Source of the DNA: an uncultured Bacteroidota bacterium
GTDB lineage: Bacteria > Bacteroidota > Bacteroidia > NS11-12g > UBA9320
Direction of reading: 5' to 3'
Length of the DNA stretch: 64,000 nucleotides
Assembly: GCA_937124965.1 (NCBI GenBank)
Contig: CAKZLB010000049.1
Span: 1-64,000, forward strand
Part shown: positions 1 through 7,756 of the stretch, in pieces
How the letters are laid out: each line of letters begins with the position of its first letter
Position numbering within the stretch: position 1 is the stretch's first letter
The notes under the pieces: model-generated
The model's database searches: none
Told to the model about the DNA's origin: nothing
What the model saw: only the letters and a program-made list of their open reading frames with translations
Program-made: the position numbers and the translations under genes

Positions 1-303
1 ATCACGGAGTAATCCTTAAAAATCCACCAAACATTAAACAGAAACCAGCCAAACCGCGCAGCGGAGCTTTTGTCTCGGAATTCGGAGCCTTACAGGATCA
101 CGGAGTAATCCTTAAAAATCCGCCAAACATTAAACAGAAACCAGCCAAACCGCACAGCGGAGCTTTTGTCTCGAAATTCGGAGCCTTACAGGATCACGGA
201 GTAATCCTTAAAAATCCACCAAACATTAAACAGAAACCAGCCAAACCGCGCAGCGGAGCTTTTGTCTCGAAATTCGGAGCCTTACAGGATCACGGAGTAA
301 TCC
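1..303. repeat. 96-bp tandem repeat, three full copies plus a 15-bp partial
   Basis: Units begin at 1, 97, 193 and 289 with an exact 96-bp period and only a few substitutions between copies. The last copy stops after ATCACGGAGTAATCC. The array probably starts before the window. There are no variable spacers, so it is not a CRISPR array. The period is a multiple of three and one frame is open through all copies. Confidence 0.95.
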
Positions 304-317
304 AGCATGTTGTCTGA
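3..317 (+). CDS. Possible 3' end of a protein made of 32-residue repeats (5' end outside window)
   Basis: Frame 3 has no stop through the three repeats and ends at TGA 315-317. Each 32-residue unit opens with HGVILKNPP and ends with FGALQD, and is rich in Lys and Pro. The last unit is cut to HGVI followed by QHVV. The few substitutions seen are K/E, R/H and a silent proline change, which fits a coding sequence. The other five frames have stops. No family is recognised and no start codon is visible. It could equally be an intergenic minisatellite that happens to be open. Confidence 0.35.
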   Translation, partial: HGVILKNPPNIKQKPAKPRSGAFVSEFGALQDHGVILKNPPNIKQKPAKPHSGAFVSKFGALQDHGVILKNPPNIKQKPAKPRSGAFVSKFGALQDHGVIQHVV

Positions 318-384
318 ATCAGGATTTATGAATTTTGGTGATTTGCGGGTTCTTAAAGTGAACCACAGAAAAGTTTTAAATGCC

Positions 385-885
385 TCACAATGCTGGCCCC
401 CATCGCTTTCTATAATCCAACGAATAATCTATAAGTTCATTATAGAACGCACTTAAAGACTTTTCGCCATCACCTATCTCAGTAATATCCGTAAGCTCTG
501 CTCTCCAAACTCTAGGATCTTCAACATTTTCGTCCAGGTAAAAAAAATAAAACTGTTCATAACCATCCATTTCTGTAAACACCCAAATGGGGCGTTCTTG
601 TAGAACTCCATACTTTTTAAGTTTATTATTTAATTCATCGATGGAATCCGGATTCGCTAAATCGAATAACGAGAAACGTCCGGGGAATAAGTCCAATCCG
701 TAGCAAGACTCCCCAGCTAAATGTAAAAATTCCTTGTATGCGATGGGAAATTCCCAACCTATCTGTTTTTCAACCTCTTTAATATCTTTAGTTGATACTC
801 CAACCATTGGTTTAGATTTAAAAATAGACGTGTTCTTTTCTAGGGTTGTTAAATATTTAATAATCATAATTTCATTGAATCCCAT
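385..885 (-). CDS. SMI1/KNR4 (SUKH) family protein
   Basis: A 166-residue soluble protein. Residues about 33-60 carry the SUKH opening signature (DIKEVEKQIGWEFP, then AYKEFL), followed by a glycine-rich turn, the central FDLANPDSIDELN segment and the usual acidic C-terminal helix. Members of this superfamily often act as immunity proteins against contact-dependent toxins, but many have unknown roles. No toxin gene is adjacent: its upstream neighbour is a symporter and downstream is the 96-bp repeat array. A second SUKH protein is at 31055-31606. The start could also be the Met at 867. Confidence 0.75.
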   Translation of the reverse strand: MGFNEIMIIKYLTTLEKNTSIFKSKPMVGVSTKDIKEVEKQIGWEFPIAYKEFLHLAGESCYGLDLFPGRFSLFDLANPDSIDELNNKLKKYGVLQERPIWVFTEMDGYEQFYFFYLDENVEDPRVWRAELTDITEIGDGEKSLSAFYNELIDYSLDYRKRWGPAL

Positions 886-980
886 GAGGTTGGTCAGTCA
901 GATAAAACCCATATTTCAAAATGGTTTGAAGCAGTCATAAAAAGCAATAAAGCCCTTAATAATTTAGTATGAGAACTTGT

Positions 981-2660
981 TCAAGACTCCGAAACTCCAC
1001 TTGGAATTCGAATATTCTCTACAAGTTCTTGAACATCTTCTGGTGGGTCTGGAGAGAATTTAGACACCACAAGTGCAATCACAAAATTGGTTATCATGGC
1101 TACTGTTCCAAAGCCTTCTGGAGAAATTCCGAACCACCAGTCTTCTTTTGTTCCACCCCCAAACCAATCAAACTTAAATTTAGTCATGTAAAACAACATT
1201 AACAATATGCCTACTGTCATTCCAGCAATTGCTCCTTGTTTGTTCAATTTTTTATTGAATATCCCCAAGATGATTGCTGGAAAAAATGAAGCTGCCGCCA
1301 ATCCGAAGGCGAGGGCAACTGTCGCAGCAACAAAATCTGGTGGATTAATTCCAAAATATCCCGCAACACATACGGCAACAACGGCAGATAACCGTGCAAC
1401 CACTAATTCTTCTTTTTCGGAGATATCAGGTTTGATCATTTTCTTTATTAAATCATGCGAAACTGAGGAGGAAATTACCAATAATAAACCGGCTGCAGTC
1501 GACAGTGCCGCGGCCAATCCTCCTGCTGCAACCAGAGCAATCACCCAATTCGGCAATTTTGCAATTTCAGGATTAGCAAGTACCATAATATCTCGATCAA
1601 TAGTCAGTTCGTTCTTTACAGGATCACCCAGATATTGAATGCGTCCATCGTTGTTTTTATCTTCAAAGGAAATTAATTCTGTTTCTTCCCATGAGCTAAA
1701 CCATCTAGGCATTTTAACATACTCCTTATTGTTCACCGTTTCAATCAAATTTGTTCGTGCAAAGACAGCTATAGCCGGTGCTGTAGTATAAAGAATAGCA
1801 ATAAACAATAGCGCCCAACCAGCAGATTTGCGGGCATCCGATACTTTTTTTACGGTAAAAAAGCGAACGATTACGTGAGGCAATCCTGCCGTGCCAACCA
1901 TTAGAGCTGCCGTGATAAAGAAAACATCAAGCGTAGATTTACTGCCAGAAGTATATTCAGCAAAACCAAGTTGTTGATGAAGGCCATCTAATTTATCCAA
2001 GAGATAAACTCCATTTTGATCAGCTCCTCCAAACCCTAACTGAGGGATTGCATTCCCTGTCATCTGAATGGAGATAAAAATAGCAGGAACCATAAAAGCA
2101 AAAATCAAAACACAATATTGAGCTACTTGCGTGTAGGTTATTCCTTTCATTCCACCTAATACAGCATAAAAAAGAACGATAATCATTCCGATAATTACGC
2201 CAGTGTTTATGTCAACTTCCAAGAATCGAGAGAATACTAAGCCAACTCCTCGCATTTGGCCCGCTACATAAGTAAACGAAACCAATAAAGCACAGAATAC
2301 AGCTACACTTCTAGCGGTATTCGAATAATAGCGATCACCAATAAAATCCGGAACGGTGAATTTTCCGAATTTACGTAAATATGGAGCTAAGAGTAATGCC
2401 AATAGAACGTAACCACCTGTCCAGCCCATCAAATACACAGAGCCGTCATACCCGTTAAATGAAATGAGTCCTGCCATTGAAATAAAGGATGCTGCCGACA
2501 TCCAATCAGCAGCCGTAGCGAGTCCGTTTGCCAAAGGAGAAACACCACCACCGGCGACATAAAATTCTTTTGTTGAGCCTGCCCTTGACCAAATAGCTAT
2601 GCCAATGTACAATGCAAATGTGATTCCGACCAAAATCCATGTCCAAGTTTGAATATCCAT
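981..2660 (-). CDS. Sodium:solute symporter, large subunit (acetate permease-like, VC_2705 type)
   Basis: A 559-residue protein with about 13 membrane segments and the SSS-family fold. The N-terminal region has the family-typical YVAGGGVSPLANGLATAADW stretch (residues about 33-52), and an ADWMSAASFI sequence follows. A hydrophilic insert at about residues 310-355 includes an acidic DKNNDGR patch. It is preceded after 3 bp by a DUF4212 small subunit, the normal partner of this SSS subfamily, so the two should form one transporter in the inner membrane. Acetate or another short carboxylate is the likely substrate by family; this is not shown by the sequence. Confidence 0.9.
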   Translation of the reverse strand: MDIQTWTWILVGITFALYIGIAIWSRAGSTKEFYVAGGGVSPLANGLATAADWMSAASFISMAGLISFNGYDGSVYLMGWTGGYVLLALLLAPYLRKFGKFTVPDFIGDRYYSNTARSVAVFCALLVSFTYVAGQMRGVGLVFSRFLEVDINTGVIIGMIIVLFYAVLGGMKGITYTQVAQYCVLIFAFMVPAIFISIQMTGNAIPQLGFGGADQNGVYLLDKLDGLHQQLGFAEYTSGSKSTLDVFFITAALMVGTAGLPHVIVRFFTVKKVSDARKSAGWALLFIAILYTTAPAIAVFARTNLIETVNNKEYVKMPRWFSSWEETELISFEDKNNDGRIQYLGDPVKNELTIDRDIMVLANPEIAKLPNWVIALVAAGGLAAALSTAAGLLLVISSSVSHDLIKKMIKPDISEKEELVVARLSAVVAVCVAGYFGINPPDFVAATVALAFGLAAASFFPAIILGIFNKKLNKQGAIAGMTVGILLMLFYMTKFKFDWFGGGTKEDWWFGISPEGFGTVAMITNFVIALVVSKFSPDPPEDVQELVENIRIPSGVSES

Positions 2661-2663
2661 GTT

Positions 2664-2918
2664 CTAATCGTTTAAATTGTGTTTCTTATCCAAATTATTC
2701 ATCAAGCGTATATAGACAAAAATGAGAATTACAAAGACATAAATGGAACCTTGTTGTGCAAACCAGAATCCAAGTTTAAACCCTCCCATTCGAATTACGT
2801 TAAGTTCATCGACCAAAAGAATTCCAAATACAAAAGACACCAAAAACCATATTGCCAAAAGAATGGTCAGATATTTTAGGTTGGTTTTCCAATAGGCTAT
2901 GTGACTTTTATTTTCCAT
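2664..2918 (-). CDS. DUF4212 sodium:solute symporter small subunit
   Basis: An 84-residue protein with two membrane segments (about residues 14-35 and 49-70) joined by a short loop containing LGFWFAQQGSIYVF, the typical DUF4212 signature. It is the first gene of a two-gene operon with the symporter at 981-2660 and probably stabilises or assembles it. The spacing of 3 bp implies translational coupling. Confidence 0.88.
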   Translation of the reverse strand: MENKSHIAYWKTNLKYLTILLAIWFLVSFVFGILLVDELNVIRMGGFKLGFWFAQQGSIYVFVILIFVYIRLMNNLDKKHNLND

Positions 2919-3334
2919 AGAATTACTCTTTTAGATTCTGCAACATACAAATTGTCTTGTATTTTTTCTAAACATGTAATACACATGAGCAGCTATTAAT
3001 ATTATCTCATTTAATCACACAGATTTCCTGCATACTGTCGGCATCAGCCATTAAAATTTAGAGATACACTTCAGCTTACAAGCCAAGTGTGCCAGCCTTT
3101 AAGTGCCTTATGTCGAATCCGATGAAAGTCGGGTAGGTCTTGATCGGCGATAGACAGGCTATTTTTTTAAATATGTTTGTCTAGTAATCAGTTATTAATT
3201 TTATTAGGGTGCAAATTTTATGAAAACTGTTTTCGCACGGTTACAAAGAACTTTCATGCATTTTCTATTGTCTTATCCGTCACTAGTTTCCTAAGTATTT
3301 GTGAAAAATTGGCAGGAATTGGTCGTTCTATAAC
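2919..3334. other. Gene-free stretch upstream of the symporter operon
   Basis: No open frame with a recognisable product. It must contain the symporter promoter near 2920-3000, but no clear TAnnTTTG element was found on the minus strand. The MITE-like element starts at its right edge. Confidence 0.5.
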
Positions 3335-3772
3335 AACCTGAGTTCGATTATTATTTATGGTTTAGAACGCTAGGAAATAGTGATTGTCAACTAAAATTTA
3401 TGCAGTAATAGCGGGCTATTTCAAATAATTTTTAGGAAGAGAAGCGCTTTTTCCTAGTGGAATAAGTATATGTTGTTCCATAAAACCCAATATACTTCGT
3501 TGGATTTGATTGATTAAACCCGAATTGTGTATTAGTACTTCGTAGTGAGAGTTAAAAGCCCAATAAAATCAAGGCTTTTGTCGATTTTAGCATAGTTACC
3601 ACTATGGTGAATGAGAAAAAGCCAGAGCAACGTTTGATTTTGCAGGGATTTTCTCTCGTAATAGATTTACTAATGCATAATTTGGGTTCAACCCGCTAAA
3701 TCTTCTCAAAACCGCCTTGTCTATTGACTTTTATGAAATTCTAAACCTATAAAGAAGAATCGAACTCAGGTT
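3335..3772. mobile_element. MITE-like element, copy A (about 438 bp)
   Basis: The ends are inverted repeats: AACCTGAGTTCGATT at 3335 and its complement AATCGAACTCAGGTT at 3758-3772. The similarity continues inward to TATGGTTTAGA on the left and TTCTAAACCTAT on the right. A shorter second copy lies at 26037-26292 and lacks about 180 bp of the middle. No transposase frame was seen inside. It includes a hairpin with AGAAGCGCTTTTTCCTA. Both copies are preceded by TAAC; a target duplication was not proven. The rest of 3773-3846 holds nothing recognised. Confidence 0.8.
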
Positions 3773-3846
3773 AACAGCTTATCACGCGTATTTTAGTCAA
3801 AACTGTTTAAGTCAAATCTGCACTAAATCGGAGAATTTCCTACTTT

Positions 3847-5217
3847 CTACTCTAAGTCATATTTAATAATTTCCCAAGCTGTCCATTGTTCTTTATCTCC
3901 TTTAAATTTTGCACTAAGATTATTTTTGATCGCAGCATACAGATTTTCGTTATCACTTCCCAAACAAAGGCTAACACCATTGTACCTATTTTCAGTTAGA
4001 GGTTTGGTAGTAGTTTCTACTCCCAGCATTTCAATTCCTGTAGCAGTAAGCTTGCGAATTTTGATTGTAGCTTCTTCTGTAGCGTATCCAAAAATCAAGT
4101 CCCCGCGATAACAAGCATAGCTTAAAATATTTTCTTCCGGCAAGAAACCAAAATCTTTAACTTCACCTGTACTCGAAATTCTTAGTGCTCCTTTTTTAAG
4201 GTTCGAAGAATAAATCAAAAAACTAAAATCATCAGTTTTTATAATTTGATTGAGTTCAAAACCATTTGGTAAAGAATAAATTGACGTTAAATTATCTTTA
4301 AAATTCCCAAAATAAATAACATGTTCTAACACCACCGCAAAATTGTCGCCTATTGTAATAAGATCGTGTGAAGAAGGTTCGTGATCATCTGAGATAAAAA
4401 ATGGGGTTGAAATATAATCAATACTATCCTTGCTATTCCGTTTTTTAGCTGCCAAACATCCATACTTTCGTCTGCTGCTTCCTCCTTTTTCAAGTGCCGT
4501 AAACGTAGCAAAGTGCACCATTGTTTTTTCACCGTCCAAATTCGCAAAATCAAAATGCCCTAACTCAGTTTCCACAGCACCAGCTGTACCATTACTTATA
4601 TAGTCTAAATCTATTTTCTCCTGAATCATTGATTTAGACAAACCTTCAACCCAACCATAAGTATCTGTATCCTGCATTACACCCATAAGGGATGTTTTTC
4701 TTCCGGAGACATAATAGTTCAATTGTGCATAGTGTTCTCCCTCAAAAAAAAGGTGATTATACAGTGGGTTGTATGAGTACCTCGTGTCTTTAAGTTTTTT
4801 TATATTATCTGGGACAGTTGGGTTAGAAAATGGATAGTTTTCAGATTGTTGCAACGGCCCAATGGCTTTTGTATCGTCTTTAACGGCTTTGTTTCCTTCA
4901 ATACTTGTATAACTAAGTGTTTTAAATCGATATCCTGAAGTATTAAGAAAATGACTGTATGTAAGGAAAATTGGAGTGTTTTGATAAACATGGGAAATAG
5001 CATATTCATGTTCGTAATAAAAACTGGTAAAAGGTTGACCTGAGAATACTTGGTCATCATACGCAACTGTCGACCAACCAGAGTTTTCAACTAATTGAGA
5101 TGTATAGGAATCAGTAGGCGTCGGATTACTAATTTCACCGTCATCCTCTTTACAACTACAGATAAGTAATGTGAAGAACAGTAATACGTTGAAGGGTTTA
5201 TTGAACAACTTTCTCAT
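3847..5217 (-). CDS. Predicted lipoprotein of unknown function
   Basis: A 456-residue protein with a hydrophobic leader (residues 8-21) ending in the lipobox-like LICSC, so Cys22 is the likely lipidation site. It is followed by an acidic, Thr/Pro-rich linker and then a beta-rich region with repeating short strands. The later part has several segments of about 45 residues reminiscent of a propeller, but no named family is recognised. It stands alone, between the MITE-like element and a gene on the other strand. Probably attached to the outer membrane, as is usual for Bacteroidota lipoproteins. Confidence 0.75.
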   Translation of the reverse strand: MRKLFNKPFNVLLFFTLLICSCKEDDGEISNPTPTDSYTSQLVENSGWSTVAYDDQVFSGQPFTSFYYEHEYAISHVYQNTPIFLTYSHFLNTSGYRFKTLSYTSIEGNKAVKDDTKAIGPLQQSENYPFSNPTVPDNIKKLKDTRYSYNPLYNHLFFEGEHYAQLNYYVSGRKTSLMGVMQDTDTYGWVEGLSKSMIQEKIDLDYISNGTAGAVETELGHFDFANLDGEKTMVHFATFTALEKGGSSRRKYGCLAAKKRNSKDSIDYISTPFFISDDHEPSSHDLITIGDNFAVVLEHVIYFGNFKDNLTSIYSLPNGFELNQIIKTDDFSFLIYSSNLKKGALRISSTGEVKDFGFLPEENILSYACYRGDLIFGYATEEATIKIRKLTATGIEMLGVETTTKPLTENRYNGVSLCLGSDNENLYAAIKNNLSAKFKGDKEQWTAWEIIKYDLE

Positions 5218-5569
5218 TGCTAAAAATTTTTAAATTTAAGTATTTTACTTCTTGCGGTAAATTTATAAAGGATAAATAATATTCCAATGGCACTTCATTT
5301 TTTCGACGTGTAACACCATTTTGCTTGCTTCTGCTTGACCGTCCATTTACATATCTTTTAATTAAAATTTATCCAGTCCTTCAAAATCGACTTTTAATTC
5401 AAGCTTTATCCGTTTTAAAGATTTTTAAGTTACTTCGAAAATTCATTAACTTTACTTCTGGTGAAACCAAAAATAAGAATGTAAATAATAATTGTGGAGA
5501 TCAATTGCTATTCGTGGTGTTCTTTAAAATCCATTTCATTCTTAAAATAACCCTACCTTAGTCTCAAGA
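5218..5569. other. Gene-free AT-rich stretch between divergent genes
   Basis: Very AT-rich. Short frames exist but none resembles a protein. It should hold the promoters of the flanking divergent genes; no consensus element was clear. Confidence 0.4.
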
Positions 5570-5944
5570 ATGAAAAAGGCAGCTATCGTTTATCTTGTAC
5601 TTTTTTTCCTCTGTATAGTTTCGTTTTTCTTTACTCAGGAATATGCGACTTCTGTTGTACCTGGATGGCATGTTACCATTTATCCTCCGTATTTTATTCT
5701 TCACGTAATTCTTGTCGCTTACTTATTGGTGTTAGCGGCAGTCTATTGGAAACTGCATTCTAAAATACGGATAAAACCATCGATGCTAGTTGTTCATTTT
5801 ATTACCACAATGCAGGTATATTTAGTACTAGAAATGAACACAAATCTGGGAATTCTCACTCCCATCTCGCTTGCTATTTTTGGAGTTACTCAGGTCTTAC
5901 TTTTTGCGAATTTCTATTATTCACATTCAAAATATAAAAAATAA
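5570..5944 (+). CDS. Small integral membrane protein, unknown
   Basis: A 124-residue protein with about four hydrophobic segments (residues about 4-22, 36-58, 68-85 and 91-112) and a short basic tail ending KYKK. The layout is that of a small four-helix inner-membrane protein. No family is recognised. Monocistronic: the next gene has its own promoter. Confidence 0.65.
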   Translation: MKKAAIVYLVLFFLCIVSFFFTQEYATSVVPGWHVTIYPPYFILHVILVAYLLVLAAVYWKLHSKIRIKPSMLVVHFITTMQVYLVLEMNTNLGILTPISLAIFGVTQVLLFANFYYSHSKYKK

Positions 5945-6003
5945 CTCCGGCACTTTTAGAAATATATTAATCTGGCTTCACGCAACATTTTTTAAAGAGT
6001 CTT

Positions 6004-6033
6004 TTGATTTTGTTCGACTACATCATACATTAG
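6004..6033 (+). promoter_or_regulatory. Candidate Bacteroidota promoter for the gene at 6044
   Basis: TTG at 6004-6006, a 19-bp spacer, then TACATTAG at 6026-6033. This matches the Bacteroidota sigma factor consensus (TTG, about 19 bp, TAnnTTTG) at 7 of 8 positions in the -7 box. The ATG follows at 6044. Confidence 0.5.
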
Positions 6034-6043
6034 CAGATAATCT

Positions 6044-6466
6044 ATGAACGATTTTTTACATACGTGTAAACTAGCAACGTTTAATACGGCAAAAAGTCCG
6101 CTATTAGAACAAGAACTCAATCCAATCATTCCGACTAATGACGACATTGAGGCATTTTTTGAGTTGTTAGATTCGTTGTTGTCGAAAACTGAAGACAGGT
6201 TTGTGATGATTACAAACTGTTCTATTGTACAATGGAAGTCACTTCGACTAATCCTTAAGTTTTTTAAACAAGTTCGTCAGCTTAACTGTAAGTACAAAAC
6301 CAAGCACGCCAAAATATACATCTATGGATTAAAGCCACGTGGATATTGGATTGTCCCTGCTCTAAACTTAATCTCAAGCTCCAAGGTGGAATGTGTTTAT
6401 GTAAAAACTAAACTCGACGCGATAGATTCCGCATCATTAGAAATGAAAATACCGTTTTATGATTAA
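6044..6466 (+). CDS. STAS/SEC14-like hypothetical protein, paralogue 1
   Basis: A 140-residue soluble protein in an alpha/beta pattern: a strand near residue 8-12, a helix region, a strand DRFVMITNCS (about 51-60), a basic helix with LRLILKFFKQVRQL, a strand AKIYIYGL, and a C-terminal motif ASLEMKIPFYD. The same plan and the same closing motif occur in the genes at 6591-7010 and 48168-48599. This resembles the STAS-like proteins often annotated in Flavobacteriia. The function is unknown. It is in tandem with paralogue 2 but 124 bp apart. Confidence 0.65.
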   Translation: MNDFLHTCKLATFNTAKSPLLEQELNPIIPTNDDIEAFFELLDSLLSKTEDRFVMITNCSIVQWKSLRLILKFFKQVRQLNCKYKTKHAKIYIYGLKPRGYWIVPALNLISSSKVECVYVKTKLDAIDSASLEMKIPFYD

Positions 6467-6590
6467 GCGTTAAGTAGTGCGATCAATTTAGTTTAGACGC
6501 AGAAAAGTTTTAGTTCTCGAGCACATAAATCCACCCGTAGCAACTTTTCACTGCAAAAAGCCTATATTGTAGACCTTTTCAAGGTGTGTA

Positions 6591-7010
6591 ATGAGTGATT
6601 CAATAAAAGAGTGTGATTTTGCTACAATTGATTTTTCAAAACAATCGCTAATTATTCAAACTCTAAAATCCATCCGCCCAAATGAAGCTCAAGTATCCGA
6701 ATATCTGCGATTATTAGATCACGCTATGGCCTCAATGAATGGAGATTTTGTCTTAATGTCTGTTGGTTCAGATGTTTCGTTCGATACCTTCAAAACTACA
6801 ATTAGATTTTTCAAAGGAATACGAAAAATCGAACGCAAATATGCACAATCATATCGAAAAGCTTTTGTGGTAGACATTGCAATTCGTGACAGATTGTTGC
6901 TTCCAATATTTAACATTTTTGCTCGTCCAATTGCACCGCGTGTGTATGTTGACACAGTAGAAGAAGGAATCGATTTAGCTTCGATTGAAATGGGAATTCC
7001 ATTTTACTAA
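6591..7010 (+). CDS. STAS/SEC14-like hypothetical protein, paralogue 2
   Basis: A 139-residue paralogue of the gene at 6044-6466. Shared features are the opening strand (CDFATIDFSKQ), the GDFVLMSVGSD strand, the basic FFKGIRKIERKY helix, the hydrophobic LLPIFNIFARP helix and the end ASIEMGIPFY. Its stop overlaps the stop of the convergent DtxR-family gene by 4 bp. The function is unknown. Confidence 0.68.
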   Translation: MSDSIKECDFATIDFSKQSLIIQTLKSIRPNEAQVSEYLRLLDHAMASMNGDFVLMSVGSDVSFDTFKTTIRFFKGIRKIERKYAQSYRKAFVVDIAIRDRLLLPIFNIFARPIAPRVYVDTVEEGIDLASIEMGIPFY

Positions 7011-7666
7011 ATGAAAGCCTCTACCAATAAACACTGGCTTACACTATGAGATAGATTCACTACATTTCCATTTTCTAACTTTAACTCAAAACTTTTATCA
7101 AAGTCCTCAATATCTAGAACTGTAAAAACAGTACCCAGCTTGATTTGCTTTTTATTTAAATATATCAACAAATCTTTAGAACTGCTGGTTAAACCACGTA
7201 ACTGAATCTTTTGTCCAACGCTAACAGAAAGTAAATTTTGAAAATTTGTTGGGGTGATTTTTCCATTTTTATCAGGAATTGGCGAGCCATGAGGATCCTT
7301 TGTAGGAAAACCCAAAATTTCATCCATTCGATCAAACAACGATTTTGATTTCAGGTGCTCAATCTCTTCAGCAATATCATGAACTTCCTCCCAACCAAAA
7401 CCCATAATTTTAGACAAAAACATCTCAGACAAACGATGCTTGCGAATGATTAATCCAGCCTCTTTTCTGCCTTTGGACGTAAGCACTAAAGGTTTATACT
7501 TCTCGTATTTTATCCAATCTTTTTCCTGCAGTTTCTTAACCATGCTATTCACAGTAGGTTTGCTAACGTTCATCGTCTCAGACAAATCTGTTATAGAAAC
7601 TCCTTCTGAATCTTTGGACAGAAATAATATTGCTTTTAAATAATTCTCTTTCGTTTGAGTGGCCAT
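7007..7666 (-). CDS. DtxR/MntR-family metal-dependent repressor
   Basis: A 219-residue regulator. Residues 1-60 form the winged helix (SKPTVNSMVKKLQEKDWI recognition region). Residues about 65-125 form the dimerisation and metal-binding domain with HRLSE and the stretch VHDIAEEIEHL. In the EEIEH motif a glutamate occupies the place of Cys102 of DtxR, as in MntR, which suggests manganese-type sensing, though this is inference. The C-terminus from about 150 is a FeoA/SH3-like domain (SVGQKIQLRGL). It is divergent from a TonB receptor gene, with a palindrome in the shared promoter, so it probably represses that receptor when metal is plentiful. Confidence 0.92.
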   Translation of the reverse strand: MATQTKENYLKAILFLSKDSEGVSITDLSETMNVSKPTVNSMVKKLQEKDWIKYEKYKPLVLTSKGRKEAGLIIRKHRLSEMFLSKIMGFGWEEVHDIAEEIEHLKSKSLFDRMDEILGFPTKDPHGSPIPDKNGKITPTNFQNLLSVSVGQKIQLRGLTSSSKDLLIYLNKKQIKLGTVFTVLDIEDFDKSFELKLENGNVVNLSHSVSQCLLVEAFI

Positions 7667-7708
7667 ATTAAGCGAAAGGTCAAAAATAGAATAATTCGAT
7701 AAGTTATT

Positions 7709-7738
7709 TTGTTAGACTAGTCTAACTTATTAGATTTG
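7709..7738 (+). promoter_or_regulatory. Promoter of the TonB receptor with embedded DtxR-type operator
   Basis: TTG at 7709-7711, exactly 19 bp, then TAGATTTG at 7731-7738: a full Bacteroidota promoter. The perfect 16-bp palindrome GTTAGACTAGTCTAAC at 7711-7726 fills the spacer. It resembles DtxR/IdeR/MntR boxes (core TTAGnCTAnnCTAA). A bound repressor would cover the -33/-7 spacer. The ATG at 7757 lies about 12 bases from the expected start of transcription. Confidence 0.8.
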
Positions 7739-7756
7739 CACTACCTAATAATTTTT

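Noticed and set aside
1-303. CRISPR array
   Set aside because: The repeats are contiguous with no unique spacers and no cas genes are near.
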